Assembly: GCA_017431785.1 (NCBI GenBank)
Contig: JAFRKJ010000033.1
Location: forward strand, 1-44,279
Length of the DNA stretch: 44,279 nucleotides
Reading direction: 5' to 3'
Source of the DNA: Bacillota bacterium
GTDB lineage: Bacteria; Bacillota; Clostridia; Peptostreptococcales; Anaerovoracaceae
In this document: positions 16,001 through 22,850 of the stretch, in pieces
How the letters are laid out: each line of letters starts with the position of its first letter
Numbering within the stretch: the first letter of the stretch is position 1
Program-made: the position numbers and the translations under genes
The notes under the pieces: generated by a model
Database searches by the model: none
The model's input: only the letters and a program-made list of their open reading frames with translations
Told to the model about the DNA's origin: nothing

Positions 16001-16594
16001 CTGGCATCCGGAGAGGATATCAATATTCTCGTGTTCGATACAGAGGTTTATTCCAATACCGGCGGACAGGCGTCAAAAGCGACGCCGGCAGCCGCCATCG
16101 CTAAGTTCGCAGCATCCGGAAAGCGAATCAAGAAGAAGGATCTCGGCCTCATGGCCATGTCTTATGGGTATGTTTATGTTGCGCAGGTCGGCATGGGTGC
16201 TGACAAGAACCAGCTCATGAAGGCACTGCTGGAAGCAGAAGCTTATGACGGCCCGTCCCTGGTCATCTGTTACGCTCCGTGCATCAACCACGGAATCAAG
16301 AAAGGAATGGGCAAGTCCCAGGAGAACATCAAAGACGCAGTTGAATCAGGTTACTGGCACCTTTACCGCTACAACCCGGAGAGAAAAGAGGAAGGGAAGA
16401 ATCCGTTCGTTCTGGATTCTGCAGAGCCGACCGCCTCGTTTAAGGATTTCATCATGGGTCAGATTCGGTATTCATCCCTGGCGAAAGAATTCCCATCCAT
16501 TGCGGATAAACTCTTCGATCAGGTAGAAGAGGACGCCCGCCATAAGTATGAAACATATAAAGCCCTGGCACAGCAGGAACAGTCGTTGTTCTAA
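13049..16594 (+). CDS. nifJ: pyruvate:ferredoxin (flavodoxin) oxidoreductase
   Basis: Single-chain pyruvate:ferredoxin oxidoreductase of 1181 residues, the usual full length. It converts pyruvate, CoA and oxidised ferredoxin to acetyl-CoA, CO2 and reduced ferredoxin in the cytoplasm. The N-terminal domain opens [30 protein letters not shown]. A two-cluster ferredoxin domain has [12 protein letters not shown] near 690 and [12 protein letters not shown] near 750. The C-terminal thiamine-diphosphate domain begins [13 protein letters not shown] near 810 and includes ATGCSSIWG and [13 protein letters not shown] near 969. The start is GTG at 13049 with AAAGGAGG 7 bases before. Not co-transcribed with the island, but it shares the promoter element upstream, which could tie pyruvate or acetyl-CoA metabolism to substrate use. 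Confidence 0.96.
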   Translation: [1181 protein letters not shown]

Positions 16595-16647
16595 GATCAG
16601 CAGAGCTTATATCGTACTATCAAAGCAGGAATATCCATTGTTTTTTT

Positions 16648-16684
16648 GCGGAAACCCAGCGTTATCATGGGTTTCCGCTTTTTT
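16648..16684 (+). terminator. rho-independent terminator after PFOR
   Basis: A perfect 11-bp stem (16648-16658 with 16668-16678) has a 9-base loop and is followed by six T. Confidence 0.9.
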
Positions 16685-16724
16685 GAATTCTTTATTCCCG
16701 TGCACATCGTTGAGAATGAATATC

Positions 16725-17207
16725 TCATGTGTTACATATGAATAAAACAGGCATGATTTCATAAGCACCGCCATGGATCCACACCATGACAGGCTTCTTT
16801 TCTGCAGACGCTTCATCCGCCTTCCATATATCCAGATGCAGACAGTCTTCGCCTTGAGGGAAGAGAGCCGCGAAGTCGAGCAATCTCTGGTGAGGGCTTT
16901 TGCCGCTGTAATACGCTTCATATACGCCGTCATCCGGAGCAATATCAACTGGCGCTTTCCAGCGAAGCTCGCCAGCAGGCTGGTTGCCGACATATGGAAT
17001 GCCCTTGTACGCGATGATGTTCTCCGTCTTCCTGCCGACAAAAGTGCCATTGATGCACTTTACAGCCAGTGATTTGTCGTAATTTACGTCTGTGATTCTT
17101 TGGTTTTCACCATATAGCGAGTTTGCGAACTCTTGCATCTCGCTTAGTTCACTCAGGAACTCTTCCGTCATACATGCAGTGATCGGGTCCTTAATCATGT
17201 CACTCAT
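16725..17207 (-). pseudogene. carboxylesterase type B, N-terminal remnant
   Basis: About 152 residues match the start of type B carboxylesterases (para-nitrobenzyl esterase group): GIPYVGNQPAGELRWKAP, then GEDCLHLDIWKAD, then KPVMVWIHGGAYE, the oxyanion-hole region. Right after HGGAYE the similarity stops and the frame ends within ten unrelated residues. The family is about 500 residues, and the catalytic Ser, Glu/Asp and His all lie in the missing part. The remainder is not in the 130 bases before the oxidoreductase terminator, so the gene was cut by a deletion and cannot be active. The start at 17207 has only a weak GCGGAAC site. Confidence 0.8.
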
Positions 17208-17418
17208 TGTTCCGCTCTACTTCTGTTGCTGATCAATTTTGTATTTTGAAAACGAAGTAGTCTTTCGCGATATCATCATATCACATTTGGGATGTCAGAA
17301 AACGAGAATCCTTAACAGTTTCGGGTTTTCTATTTCATCTCATTGGGGTATAATCGTCAATAAGAAAGAGCGATTGAAACCGAATCGTACATTAGAGATT
17401 ATTTTGAGAGGAAAGATA

Positions 17419-17625
17419 ATGATTATAATAGACAGAACCAAATGTGTTAGCTGCGGTACATGCAGCGCCATGACGCTTACCTTCACATGCCTGCAGAACA
17501 CAGGCGATTACGAGGTCTATGCGGAGCCTCCAAAACAGGACCGCGATTATGTGCAGAGAATCATGCGGGAGTGCTGGGCACACTGCATCTATCTCAGCGG
17601 AGACACCTGGGAAGAGGACGAGTGA
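17419..17625 (+). CDS. small monocluster ferredoxin-like protein
   Basis: A 68-residue acidic protein with CVSCGTC near the N-terminus (CxxCxxC), a further Cys in TFTC, and CWAHC in the second half. The pattern fits a single 4Fe-4S ferredoxin, where the fourth ligand normally sits in a Cys-Pro context; here Trp and Ala replace the usual residues (ECWAHCIYLSG). The C-terminus is GDTWEEDE. It would carry electrons at low potential in the cytoplasm, for example from the pyruvate oxidoreductase upstream. The ATG at 17419 has AGAGGAAAG about 6 bases before it; the frame is open from 17239 but without a site. TATAAT near 17355 is a likely -10 box. Confidence 0.75.
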   Translation: MIIIDRTKCVSCGTCSAMTLTFTCLQNTGDYEVYAEPPKQDRDYVQRIMRECWAHCIYLSGDTWEEDE

Positions 17626-17648
17626 TAAAGCGAGCGTGAAAAACACAA

Positions 17649-17678
17649 AGTCTGAGGTGGAAACATCTCAGGCTTTTC
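17649..17678 (+). terminator. stem-loop terminator with GAAA tetraloop
   Basis: An 11-bp stem with two G-U pairs (17649-17659 with 17664-17674) is capped by GAAA and followed by TTTTCATTT. It ends the ferredoxin gene. Confidence 0.7.
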
Positions 17679-17734
17679 ATTTCCGGAGAGACTTGTGGTA
17701 GAATAATAGAAACTATGAAGACAGGAGGGACATC

Positions 17735-18415
17735 ATGAATTACGAAATCATAGGGGGAGCATTCCCGGCAGTAAAATGCACACTTGAAAAAGGAGAAGCT
17801 GTAAAATGCGAAGGCGGATCCATGAGCTGGATGGACAGCGGAATCAAAATGTCCACAGAAGGCGGCGGCGGAATTGGCAAGGCATTAGGAAGAGCCTTCT
17901 CGGGTGAAAAGATATTCTTTAACCGCTATGAATGCGCAGCAGGGCAGGCGGAGATCGTCTTCGCATCTTCATTTCCCGGATGTATTGTTCCGGTTCAGCT
18001 GGCAGCAGGACAAAGCATCATAGCACAGAAAGATGCGTTTCTTGCCTGCGAAGAGAGTGTCAATGTTGCAACTCATATCCACGAGAAAGTAGGCGGCGGA
18101 TTATTCGGCGGCATGGGATTTATCATGCAGAAATTCACTGGCCCGGGTGTGGTATTTTTAGAAATCGACGGAAGTCTCGAGAAATACGAACTGGCGGCGG
18201 GAGAATCTAAAATCGTAGATGGACCGCATCTTGCCATCATCGGAAACAACGTTAAGTTCAGAGTTGAGAGAATCAAAGGCGCAAAGAACATTATGTTCGG
18301 CGGGGAAGGCCTGTTTAACACTGTTGTAGAAGGTCCCGGCAATGTTTGGCTCCAGTCTATGCCGATCTCCAATGTCGCTGCGCAGATTGCGAAGTTTATT
18401 CCTACATCGGACTAA
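17735..18415 (+). CDS. AIM24 / TIGR00266 family protein
   Basis: A 226-residue all-beta protein of the AIM24 (TIGR00266) family. The glycine-rich pattern GGSMSWMDSGIKMSTEGGGGIGKALGRAFSGEKIFFNRYE is the family signature, followed by a second similar half (KVGGGLFGGMGFIMQKFTGPGVVFLE). No signal peptide. The family is widespread in bacteria with unproven function; it may bind membranes or form a trimeric scaffold. ACAGGAGGG precedes the ATG. The next gene starts 5 bases after its stop, which suggests an operon with the PAP2 phosphatase and VanX-like lipoprotein, and so a role at the cell envelope. Confidence 0.88.
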   Translation: MNYEIIGGAFPAVKCTLEKGEAVKCEGGSMSWMDSGIKMSTEGGGGIGKALGRAFSGEKIFFNRYECAAGQAEIVFASSFPGCIVPVQLAAGQSIIAQKDAFLACEESVNVATHIHEKVGGGLFGGMGFIMQKFTGPGVVFLEIDGSLEKYELAAGESKIVDGPHLAIIGNNVKFRVERIKGAKNIMFGGEGLFNTVVEGPGNVWLQSMPISNVAAQIAKFIPTSD

Positions 18416-18420
18416 ACGCA

Positions 18421-19065
18421 ATGACTAATAGTGTATTCATCCGCAGGGCAGCGGCAATCGCGGCATTGGTTGCCTTTGCAGCGCTGCTTGTGTGTGTCAT
18501 AAAAGATTGTACGGCCGGTTTCGACGACCCGATCAGAGAGTGGTTTTACAGCCTGCGCAGTCCGGCGCTTACGGGTGCGGCCATTGTGATTACAACGCTG
18601 GCCAATAAATATGTCATCATTGGGCTTTGTCTCCTGCTGCTGATCATTCCGCGTACCCGCATGACCTTCGGGATTCCACTGTCCGTCGGCGCGTTGGTTA
18701 CGATGCTGATGAACAGCCTCATCAAACACGTTGTTGAGCGCCCTCGACCTGAAGTGGTGCACCTCGTAACGGAACACGGTTTTTCCTTTCCGAGCGGACA
18801 CTCGATCACCAGCATGTTCTTTTACGGGTTTGCCATCTGGCTTATCTGGCGGTATGTGGATAACCAGACGGCCAGACGGATACTAACGGTATTGTTGGCC
18901 ATTCCGATGCTTCTGGTCGGGCCAACCCGGATCTATCTTGGCGTGCACTTTCCAACGGATGTCCTGGGCGCGTGGTGTCTGGGGTTCGCTGCAATCGTAC
19001 TGTTTATTGAAATCGTCTGTATTTATGATAAGAAGACGGCGCTTAAATCAGGAGGAGTGAAATGA
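18421..19065 (+). CDS. PAP2-family membrane phosphatase
   Basis: Type 2 phosphatidic acid phosphatase of 214 residues with about six membrane helices. All three catalytic motifs are present: KHVVERPRP (about residues 100-108), FPSGHS (about 122-127) and TRIYLGVHFPTDVLG (about 168-182). Such enzymes remove phosphate from undecaprenyl pyrophosphate, phosphatidylglycerol phosphate or phosphatidic acid on the outer membrane face. The ATG at 18421 lies 5 bases after the AIM24 stop with no clear ribosome site, so translation is probably coupled. The stop overlaps the VanX-like gene by 4 bases. With a D-Ala-D-Ala dipeptidase as neighbour, recycling of the peptidoglycan carrier lipid is the likeliest role. 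Confidence 0.9.
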   Translation: MTNSVFIRRAAAIAALVAFAALLVCVIKDCTAGFDDPIREWFYSLRSPALTGAAIVITTLANKYVIIGLCLLLLIIPRTRMTFGIPLSVGALVTMLMNSLIKHVVERPRPEVVHLVTEHGFSFPSGHSITSMFFYGFAIWLIWRYVDNQTARRILTVLLAIPMLLVGPTRIYLGVHFPTDVLGAWCLGFAAIVLFIEIVCIYDKKTALKSGGVK

Positions 19066-19877
19066 AAAAGATAGGTTATTTGCTGACATCGCTATTGCTT
19101 TCCGCAATCTTATCGATTGGATTCCTGTGCGGATGTGGAAATACAGCTTCCGAGGAAGGGAATGAAACAGCAAACGCAGATGCAAATGCAACAGAAGCCG
19201 TTGCAGAAGAACCGACGACCGCAGTAGCGGAAGATGGCGTTACGCTCTCAAATGATTCGTCCGACTTTGTACTGGTTACAGATGTTGTTCCGGATGCAAT
19301 CTTTGAAATACGATACTATTCTACTTACAACTTTGTCGGAGATCGTATTGACGGGTATGAAGAACCGCTCGCCTTCATGACCAAGGAGGCGGCCGATGCG
19401 CTCAAAGAAGTAAGTGATGATGTGAAAGATGACGGGTACCGTTTGAAAATCTATGATGCATACCGTCCGCAGGAAGCGGTTACGAACTTCGTGGAGTGGG
19501 CAAAGGATGAAGAGGATACAAGAATGAAAGAATACTTCTATCCGGAGCTGGATAAGGACGTTCTCTTCCCGCAGGGCTATATTGCAGAGCACTCCGGACA
19601 CAGCAGAGGAAGCACAGTGGACCTCACGCTCTTTGACATGGAAACTGAGAAAGAAGTCGATATGGGCGGAACCTTCGATTACTTTGGAGAAGAAAGCCAT
19701 CCAGACTACAAAGGCATCACGGAAGAACAGTACAACAACAGAATGATTCTGAGAGAGGCCATGACAGAGCATGGATTTAAGCCGCTTCCGGAAGAGTGGT
19801 GGCACTTCACATTGGAGAACGAGCCATATCCGGACACGTACTTCACCTTCCCGGTCAACAGCGAGGTCTTGAACTAA
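19062..19877 (+). CDS. VanX/DdpX-like D-alanyl-D-alanine dipeptidase, lipoprotein
   Basis: Predicted zinc dipeptidase of 271 residues anchored as a lipoprotein: a basic start and hydrophobic core lead to a lipobox (LCGC, near residues 22-25), then an Ala/Glu/Thr-rich linker to about residue 65. The catalytic domain has the VanX zinc motif SxHxxGxxxD (Ser178, His180, Gly183, Asp187) and ExWWHF near the C-terminus, plus YDAYRPQEA, which holds the conserved Arg. VanX hydrolyses D-Ala-D-Ala dipeptide in the cytoplasm. An extracellular form is better suited to trimming or recycling wall peptides, so vancomycin resistance should not be assumed; no VanH or VanA homologue is nearby. Translationally coupled to the PAP2 gene. 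Confidence 0.85.
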   Translation: MKKIGYLLTSLLLSAILSIGFLCGCGNTASEEGNETANADANATEAVAEEPTTAVAEDGVTLSNDSSDFVLVTDVVPDAIFEIRYYSTYNFVGDRIDGYEEPLAFMTKEAADALKEVSDDVKDDGYRLKIYDAYRPQEAVTNFVEWAKDEEDTRMKEYFYPELDKDVLFPQGYIAEHSGHSRGSTVDLTLFDMETEKEVDMGGTFDYFGEESHPDYKGITEEQYNNRMILREAMTEHGFKPLPEEWWHFTLENEPYPDTYFTFPVNSEVLN

Positions 19878-19890
19878 AAAAAGCAAAAAC

Positions 19891-19924
19891 AAGGCCCGAG
19901 ACCATAGCGGTTTCGGGCTTTTGT
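19891..19924 (+). terminator. terminator after the dipeptidase gene
   Basis: A 10-13 bp stem with G-U pairs (core 19894-19903 with 19909-19918) has loop ATAGC and is followed by TTTTGTGTT. Confidence 0.8.
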
Positions 19925-19974
19925 GTTATAATGCAAGACAGAATCATTAACGCATTAAAACGAGGAGTTTTCAC

Positions 19975-20895
19975 ATGGAAAATCAGATGAGAGATAAAGC
20001 CGAAGAGCAGCTGAAAGAAATCACACAGGAAATCATGGATGATTACAGGCAGGGCAGAGACATCGACAAGATGAATGTCTTCGAGCAGCCGGAGAGAGAC
20101 GTGGTCGTCGATATCGTGAACAAGATGCTGAACATTCTGTTTCCGGGATACTATCGTGATAAAACATATAAGTTCTTCAACCTGGAAAACAAGATTTCCG
20201 TCCTGATTGAAGATGTCATGTACAATCTGACGGATCAGATCGCCATTGCCCTTGAGTACGATGACGAACTGAGAAGTCTGGGCGGTGCGCCGCTGGTGGG
20301 AGACGCCTGCACGAGCGTGCGCGCACAGATGCTTGCTGTTGATTTCTTCAAACGCGTTCCAAAGATCCGCCACATGGTAAATACGGATCTGCAGGCGACC
20401 TTTGATGGGGACCCGGCAGCCGACAACAAGGAAGAAATCGTCCTCTGTTATCCGGGGCTGCTGGCAAGTACCATTTACAGAATCGCCCATGAGCTCTATG
20501 AGCTGAAGGTTCCGATCATCCCGAGAATGATGACAGAATATGCGCACAACACGACGGGTATCGATATCCATCCGGGCGCAACGATTGGCGAATATTTCTT
20601 CATGGACCACGGCACTGGTATTGTCGTTGGATCGACATCAATTATCGGCGAGCATGTGAAAATCTATCAGGGCGTAACTATAGGAGCCCTCTCCACCAGC
20701 GCAGGACATGCGCTGCACGGCACCCGCCGCCACCCGACCATTGAGGATAATGTTACGATTTATTCAGGGGCATCCATTCTCGGCGGCGAGACAGTCATCG
20801 GAGAAGGATCGATCATCGGAGGTAACGTATTCCTCACATCATCCGTCAAGCCGGGTTCACGTGTGAACATGCAGAATCAGGAAGAGTTCATTTAA
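19975..20895 (+). CDS. cysE: serine O-acetyltransferase
   Basis: Serine acetyltransferase of 306 residues, making O-acetylserine from serine and acetyl-CoA, the first step of cysteine synthesis. It is the long EpsC-like form: about 185 residues of helical N-terminal domain, then a left-handed beta helix of hexapeptide repeats (IDIHPGATIGEYFFMDHGTG, IVVGSTSIIGEHVKIYQGVTIG, IEDNVTIYSGASILGGETVIG). The catalytic Asp-His pair is in FFMDHGTG, and the second His region in GHALHGTRRHP. A hydrophobic, non-charged C-terminal tail typical of enterobacterial feedback-inhibited CysE is absent. ACGAGGAG lies about 8 bases before the ATG. No O-acetylserine sulfhydrylase is adjacent. Confidence 0.93.
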   Translation: MENQMRDKAEEQLKEITQEIMDDYRQGRDIDKMNVFEQPERDVVVDIVNKMLNILFPGYYRDKTYKFFNLENKISVLIEDVMYNLTDQIAIALEYDDELRSLGGAPLVGDACTSVRAQMLAVDFFKRVPKIRHMVNTDLQATFDGDPAADNKEEIVLCYPGLLASTIYRIAHELYELKVPIIPRMMTEYAHNTTGIDIHPGATIGEYFFMDHGTGIVVGSTSIIGEHVKIYQGVTIGALSTSAGHALHGTRRHPTIEDNVTIYSGASILGGETVIGEGSIIGGNVFLTSSVKPGSRVNMQNQEEFI

Positions 20896-20918
20896 CGATC
20901 ACAATTGCGTGATATAAT
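20891..20918 (+). promoter_or_regulatory. promoter giving a probable leaderless message
   Basis: TTTAAC (20891-20896), 16 bases, TATAAT (20913-20918). The ATG of the next gene begins at 20925, exactly where transcription should start, and there is no ribosome site between. The -35 box overlaps the cysE stop codon. Confidence 0.6.
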
Positions 20919-20924
20919 CAATCT

Positions 20925-21521
20925 ATGAAAAAGAAAAGCATCAACACAAAAAGAATCATCAATATATTCATAGCGGTTGTTCTTGCCGTTGCAATGAGCG
21001 GCTTCCTTGGCGCGTGCGGCGACAAGGATTCCGTAGAGGAAACGGTGGAGATCACAACCCCTTCCGAGGAAGCAGAGACAGAGGAGCCGATTTATGAGCA
21101 AGCGGTAGCAGAAGGGGACGATGACGCGGAGGGAGAAGAAGCAGAGGACGACGAAGATACCGACGAAGACACTGAAGACACTGATGAAGATGCTGACGAG
21201 CAAGATGACGCCAACACCTCCCAGTACGCAAAGATCTACAAGGATTGCGATGCCAAAATGAAAGATGCAACAAAGCAGTATGTCAAATCACTGAACAGCG
21301 ATAAATTCTCTCTTTCAAAGAGTAAACTGTATGATGCGACTCAGGACAAGATCAAAGAACTCGAAAAGGTATATGACGACGGCAAAGACAAAATGGTCGA
21401 GGCCATGCTTGCAAGTACGGAAGACGATGGAAAAGAGTACAAGAAATACTTCAAAAAGATGACGGAAGCTTATTCGGAATACTCCCGCGAAATCACATCC
21501 GTATACACTGACGCCTTCTAG
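20925..21521 (+). CDS. acidic lipoprotein of unknown function
   Basis: A 198-residue predicted lipoprotein: positively charged start (MKKKSINTKR), hydrophobic core, lipobox LGAC near residues 28-31. A very acidic linker of Asp and Glu with Thr spans about 37-95. A helical, lysine-rich C-terminal domain (about 100-198) resembles a coiled coil (KMKDATKQYVKSLNSDKFSLS). The function is not recognised. The sharp charge split, acidic linker then basic helix, may span the wall or bind cations. The gene appears leaderless: TATAAT ends 6 bases before the ATG and no ribosome site is visible. A terminator at 21558 follows. Confidence 0.75.
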   Translation: MKKKSINTKRIINIFIAVVLAVAMSGFLGACGDKDSVEETVEITTPSEEAETEEPIYEQAVAEGDDDAEGEEAEDDEDTDEDTEDTDEDADEQDDANTSQYAKIYKDCDAKMKDATKQYVKSLNSDKFSLSKSKLYDATQDKIKELEKVYDDGKDKMVEAMLASTEDDGKEYKKYFKKMTEAYSEYSREITSVYTDAF

Positions 21522-21557
21522 AACAGTTGCAGTAAAGATCGTTAACAGACAATAAAC

Positions 21558-21577
21558 AGAGCCCCATATGGGGCTCT
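21558..21577. terminator. bidirectional terminator between lipoprotein and aroA
   Basis: A perfect 8-bp stem AGAGCCCC / GGGGCTCT has loop ATAT. It touches the aroA stop codon at 21578. T-rich flanks exist on both strands (TTTAAT on plus, GTTTATTG on minus). Confidence 0.8.
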
Positions 21578-22846
21578 TTAATATTCGATTTCTCCGCCCA
21601 ACAAGTCGAAGTCCTTGTAAAAGTCCGGGTAGGATTTCGTCACAGCAATTGGATTGGAGATATACACCGGCTCACGGCAAAGGCAGGATGCGATGGCTGC
21701 CGACATGGCGATGCGGTGATCCCCGTAGCTGTCTACTGTTCCACCTTCCAGGAAGGCTTTGCCGGTGAAAGAGAGCCAGTCTCCGCCATAAGAAACATCT
21801 GCATCCAGATTATAGAGTACAGAATAAATCGCTTTTAGACGATTTGACTCTTTGAACTTGAGCCGCTCGGCGTGTGTAATCATAGAAGTCCCTTCCGCAA
21901 AGGACATGAGAACGGCGAGGATCGGTGTCAGGTCCGGCGTCTGCGCAACATCCACATCCATGCCCTTGAGAATGGATGCCTTGGAGCGGATGGTGACTGT
22001 GCCATCCACCTGGGGCTGTATATCCAGATCTGCGCCCATCTCCGCGAGAATGCGGAGGATCTCCTTGTCCCACTGGCAGGATTCCAGACGAAGACCTGTG
22101 ACCGTGATGTCCCCGCTCAAGGAACCTGCGGCCAGCCAGAATGCGGCATTCGACCAATCGCCGTCCAGGGCGATTCCGGGTTTTTCTCGGTATACCTGAT
22201 TGCCGGGAATCTCATAATGGAAGAATCCATCTTCTGTTTGGGAAACCTGCACTTCTATATTGAAAGACTTCAGCACATCCAGCGTCATATCAACGTATCC
22301 GGCTGATTCCAGTTCGGTTGTGAGTGTAATGCTGCTGTCGCCGTCAACGAGGGGCAGGGCGAAGAGCAGTCCCGTGATAAACTGGGAGCTCACATTGCCG
22401 GCAAGAACATAATCACCGGCGACGAGTCTTCCGGACACCTCGCAGATTTCCTTGAAGCGGTCTGTATTCTTATTAGAGCCCATCCGGAATCGGCAGCCAT
22501 GCCGCTCCATCTCTTCCTTTAAAGGAGAGAGCGGTCTGTCAGGCAGCCGTCCCGTTCCGAGAAAAGTGGCGTGCTCTTTGAGCGCCATGACGACAGGAAG
22601 CATGAAGCGCAGTGTGGAGCCGCTTTCCCGGCACTCCAGATATGGAGTGTTCTTATCGAGCTGGCCGATGCAGGCCATTGTTGCCTCAATATCATCAGAA
22701 AAAGCAGGGATCTCAATACCGCCTTCCAATGCACTGCCCTGCAGTTCGGAAAGTTTCCTTGCGATGAGAAGCCGGTGGGCGTGTGATTTTGACGGCATGG
22801 CCTCAATCGTTCCGGTCAATTTACGCGGTGTGATTTTGATCTCCAT
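21578..22846 (-). CDS. aroA: 3-phosphoshikimate 1-carboxyvinyltransferase (EPSP synthase)
   Basis: Enzyme of the shikimate pathway joining shikimate-3-phosphate with phosphoenolpyruvate; 422 residues, full length. The N-terminal substrate loop is MPSKSHAHRLLIA (Lys and Arg contacts kept). The PEP-binding region reads RESGSTLRFMLP where most enzymes have GNAGTAxR, a divergent form also found in some Clostridia. GDWSNAAFWLAAG and the C-terminal DHRIAMSAAIA motif are normal. It lies 4 bases after aroB on the minus strand, so the two form one transcript. The changed PEP loop could alter glyphosate response, but this cannot be judged from sequence alone. Confidence 0.94.
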   Translation of the reverse strand: MEIKITPRKLTGTIEAMPSKSHAHRLLIARKLSELQGSALEGGIEIPAFSDDIEATMACIGQLDKNTPYLECRESGSTLRFMLPVVMALKEHATFLGTGRLPDRPLSPLKEEMERHGCRFRMGSNKNTDRFKEICEVSGRLVAGDYVLAGNVSSQFITGLLFALPLVDGDSSITLTTELESAGYVDMTLDVLKSFNIEVQVSQTEDGFFHYEIPGNQVYREKPGIALDGDWSNAAFWLAAGSLSGDITVTGLRLESCQWDKEILRILAEMGADLDIQPQVDGTVTIRSKASILKGMDVDVAQTPDLTPILAVLMSFAEGTSMITHAERLKFKESNRLKAIYSVLYNLDADVSYGGDWLSFTGKAFLEGGTVDSYGDHRIAMSAAIASCLCREPVYISNPIAVTKSYPDFYKDFDLLGGEIEY

Positions 22847-22850
22847 GATT

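Noticed and set aside
19062-19877. Vancomycin resistance cluster
   Set aside because: Only a VanX-like gene is present, as a lipoprotein; there is no VanH, VanA or VanRS homologue nearby.
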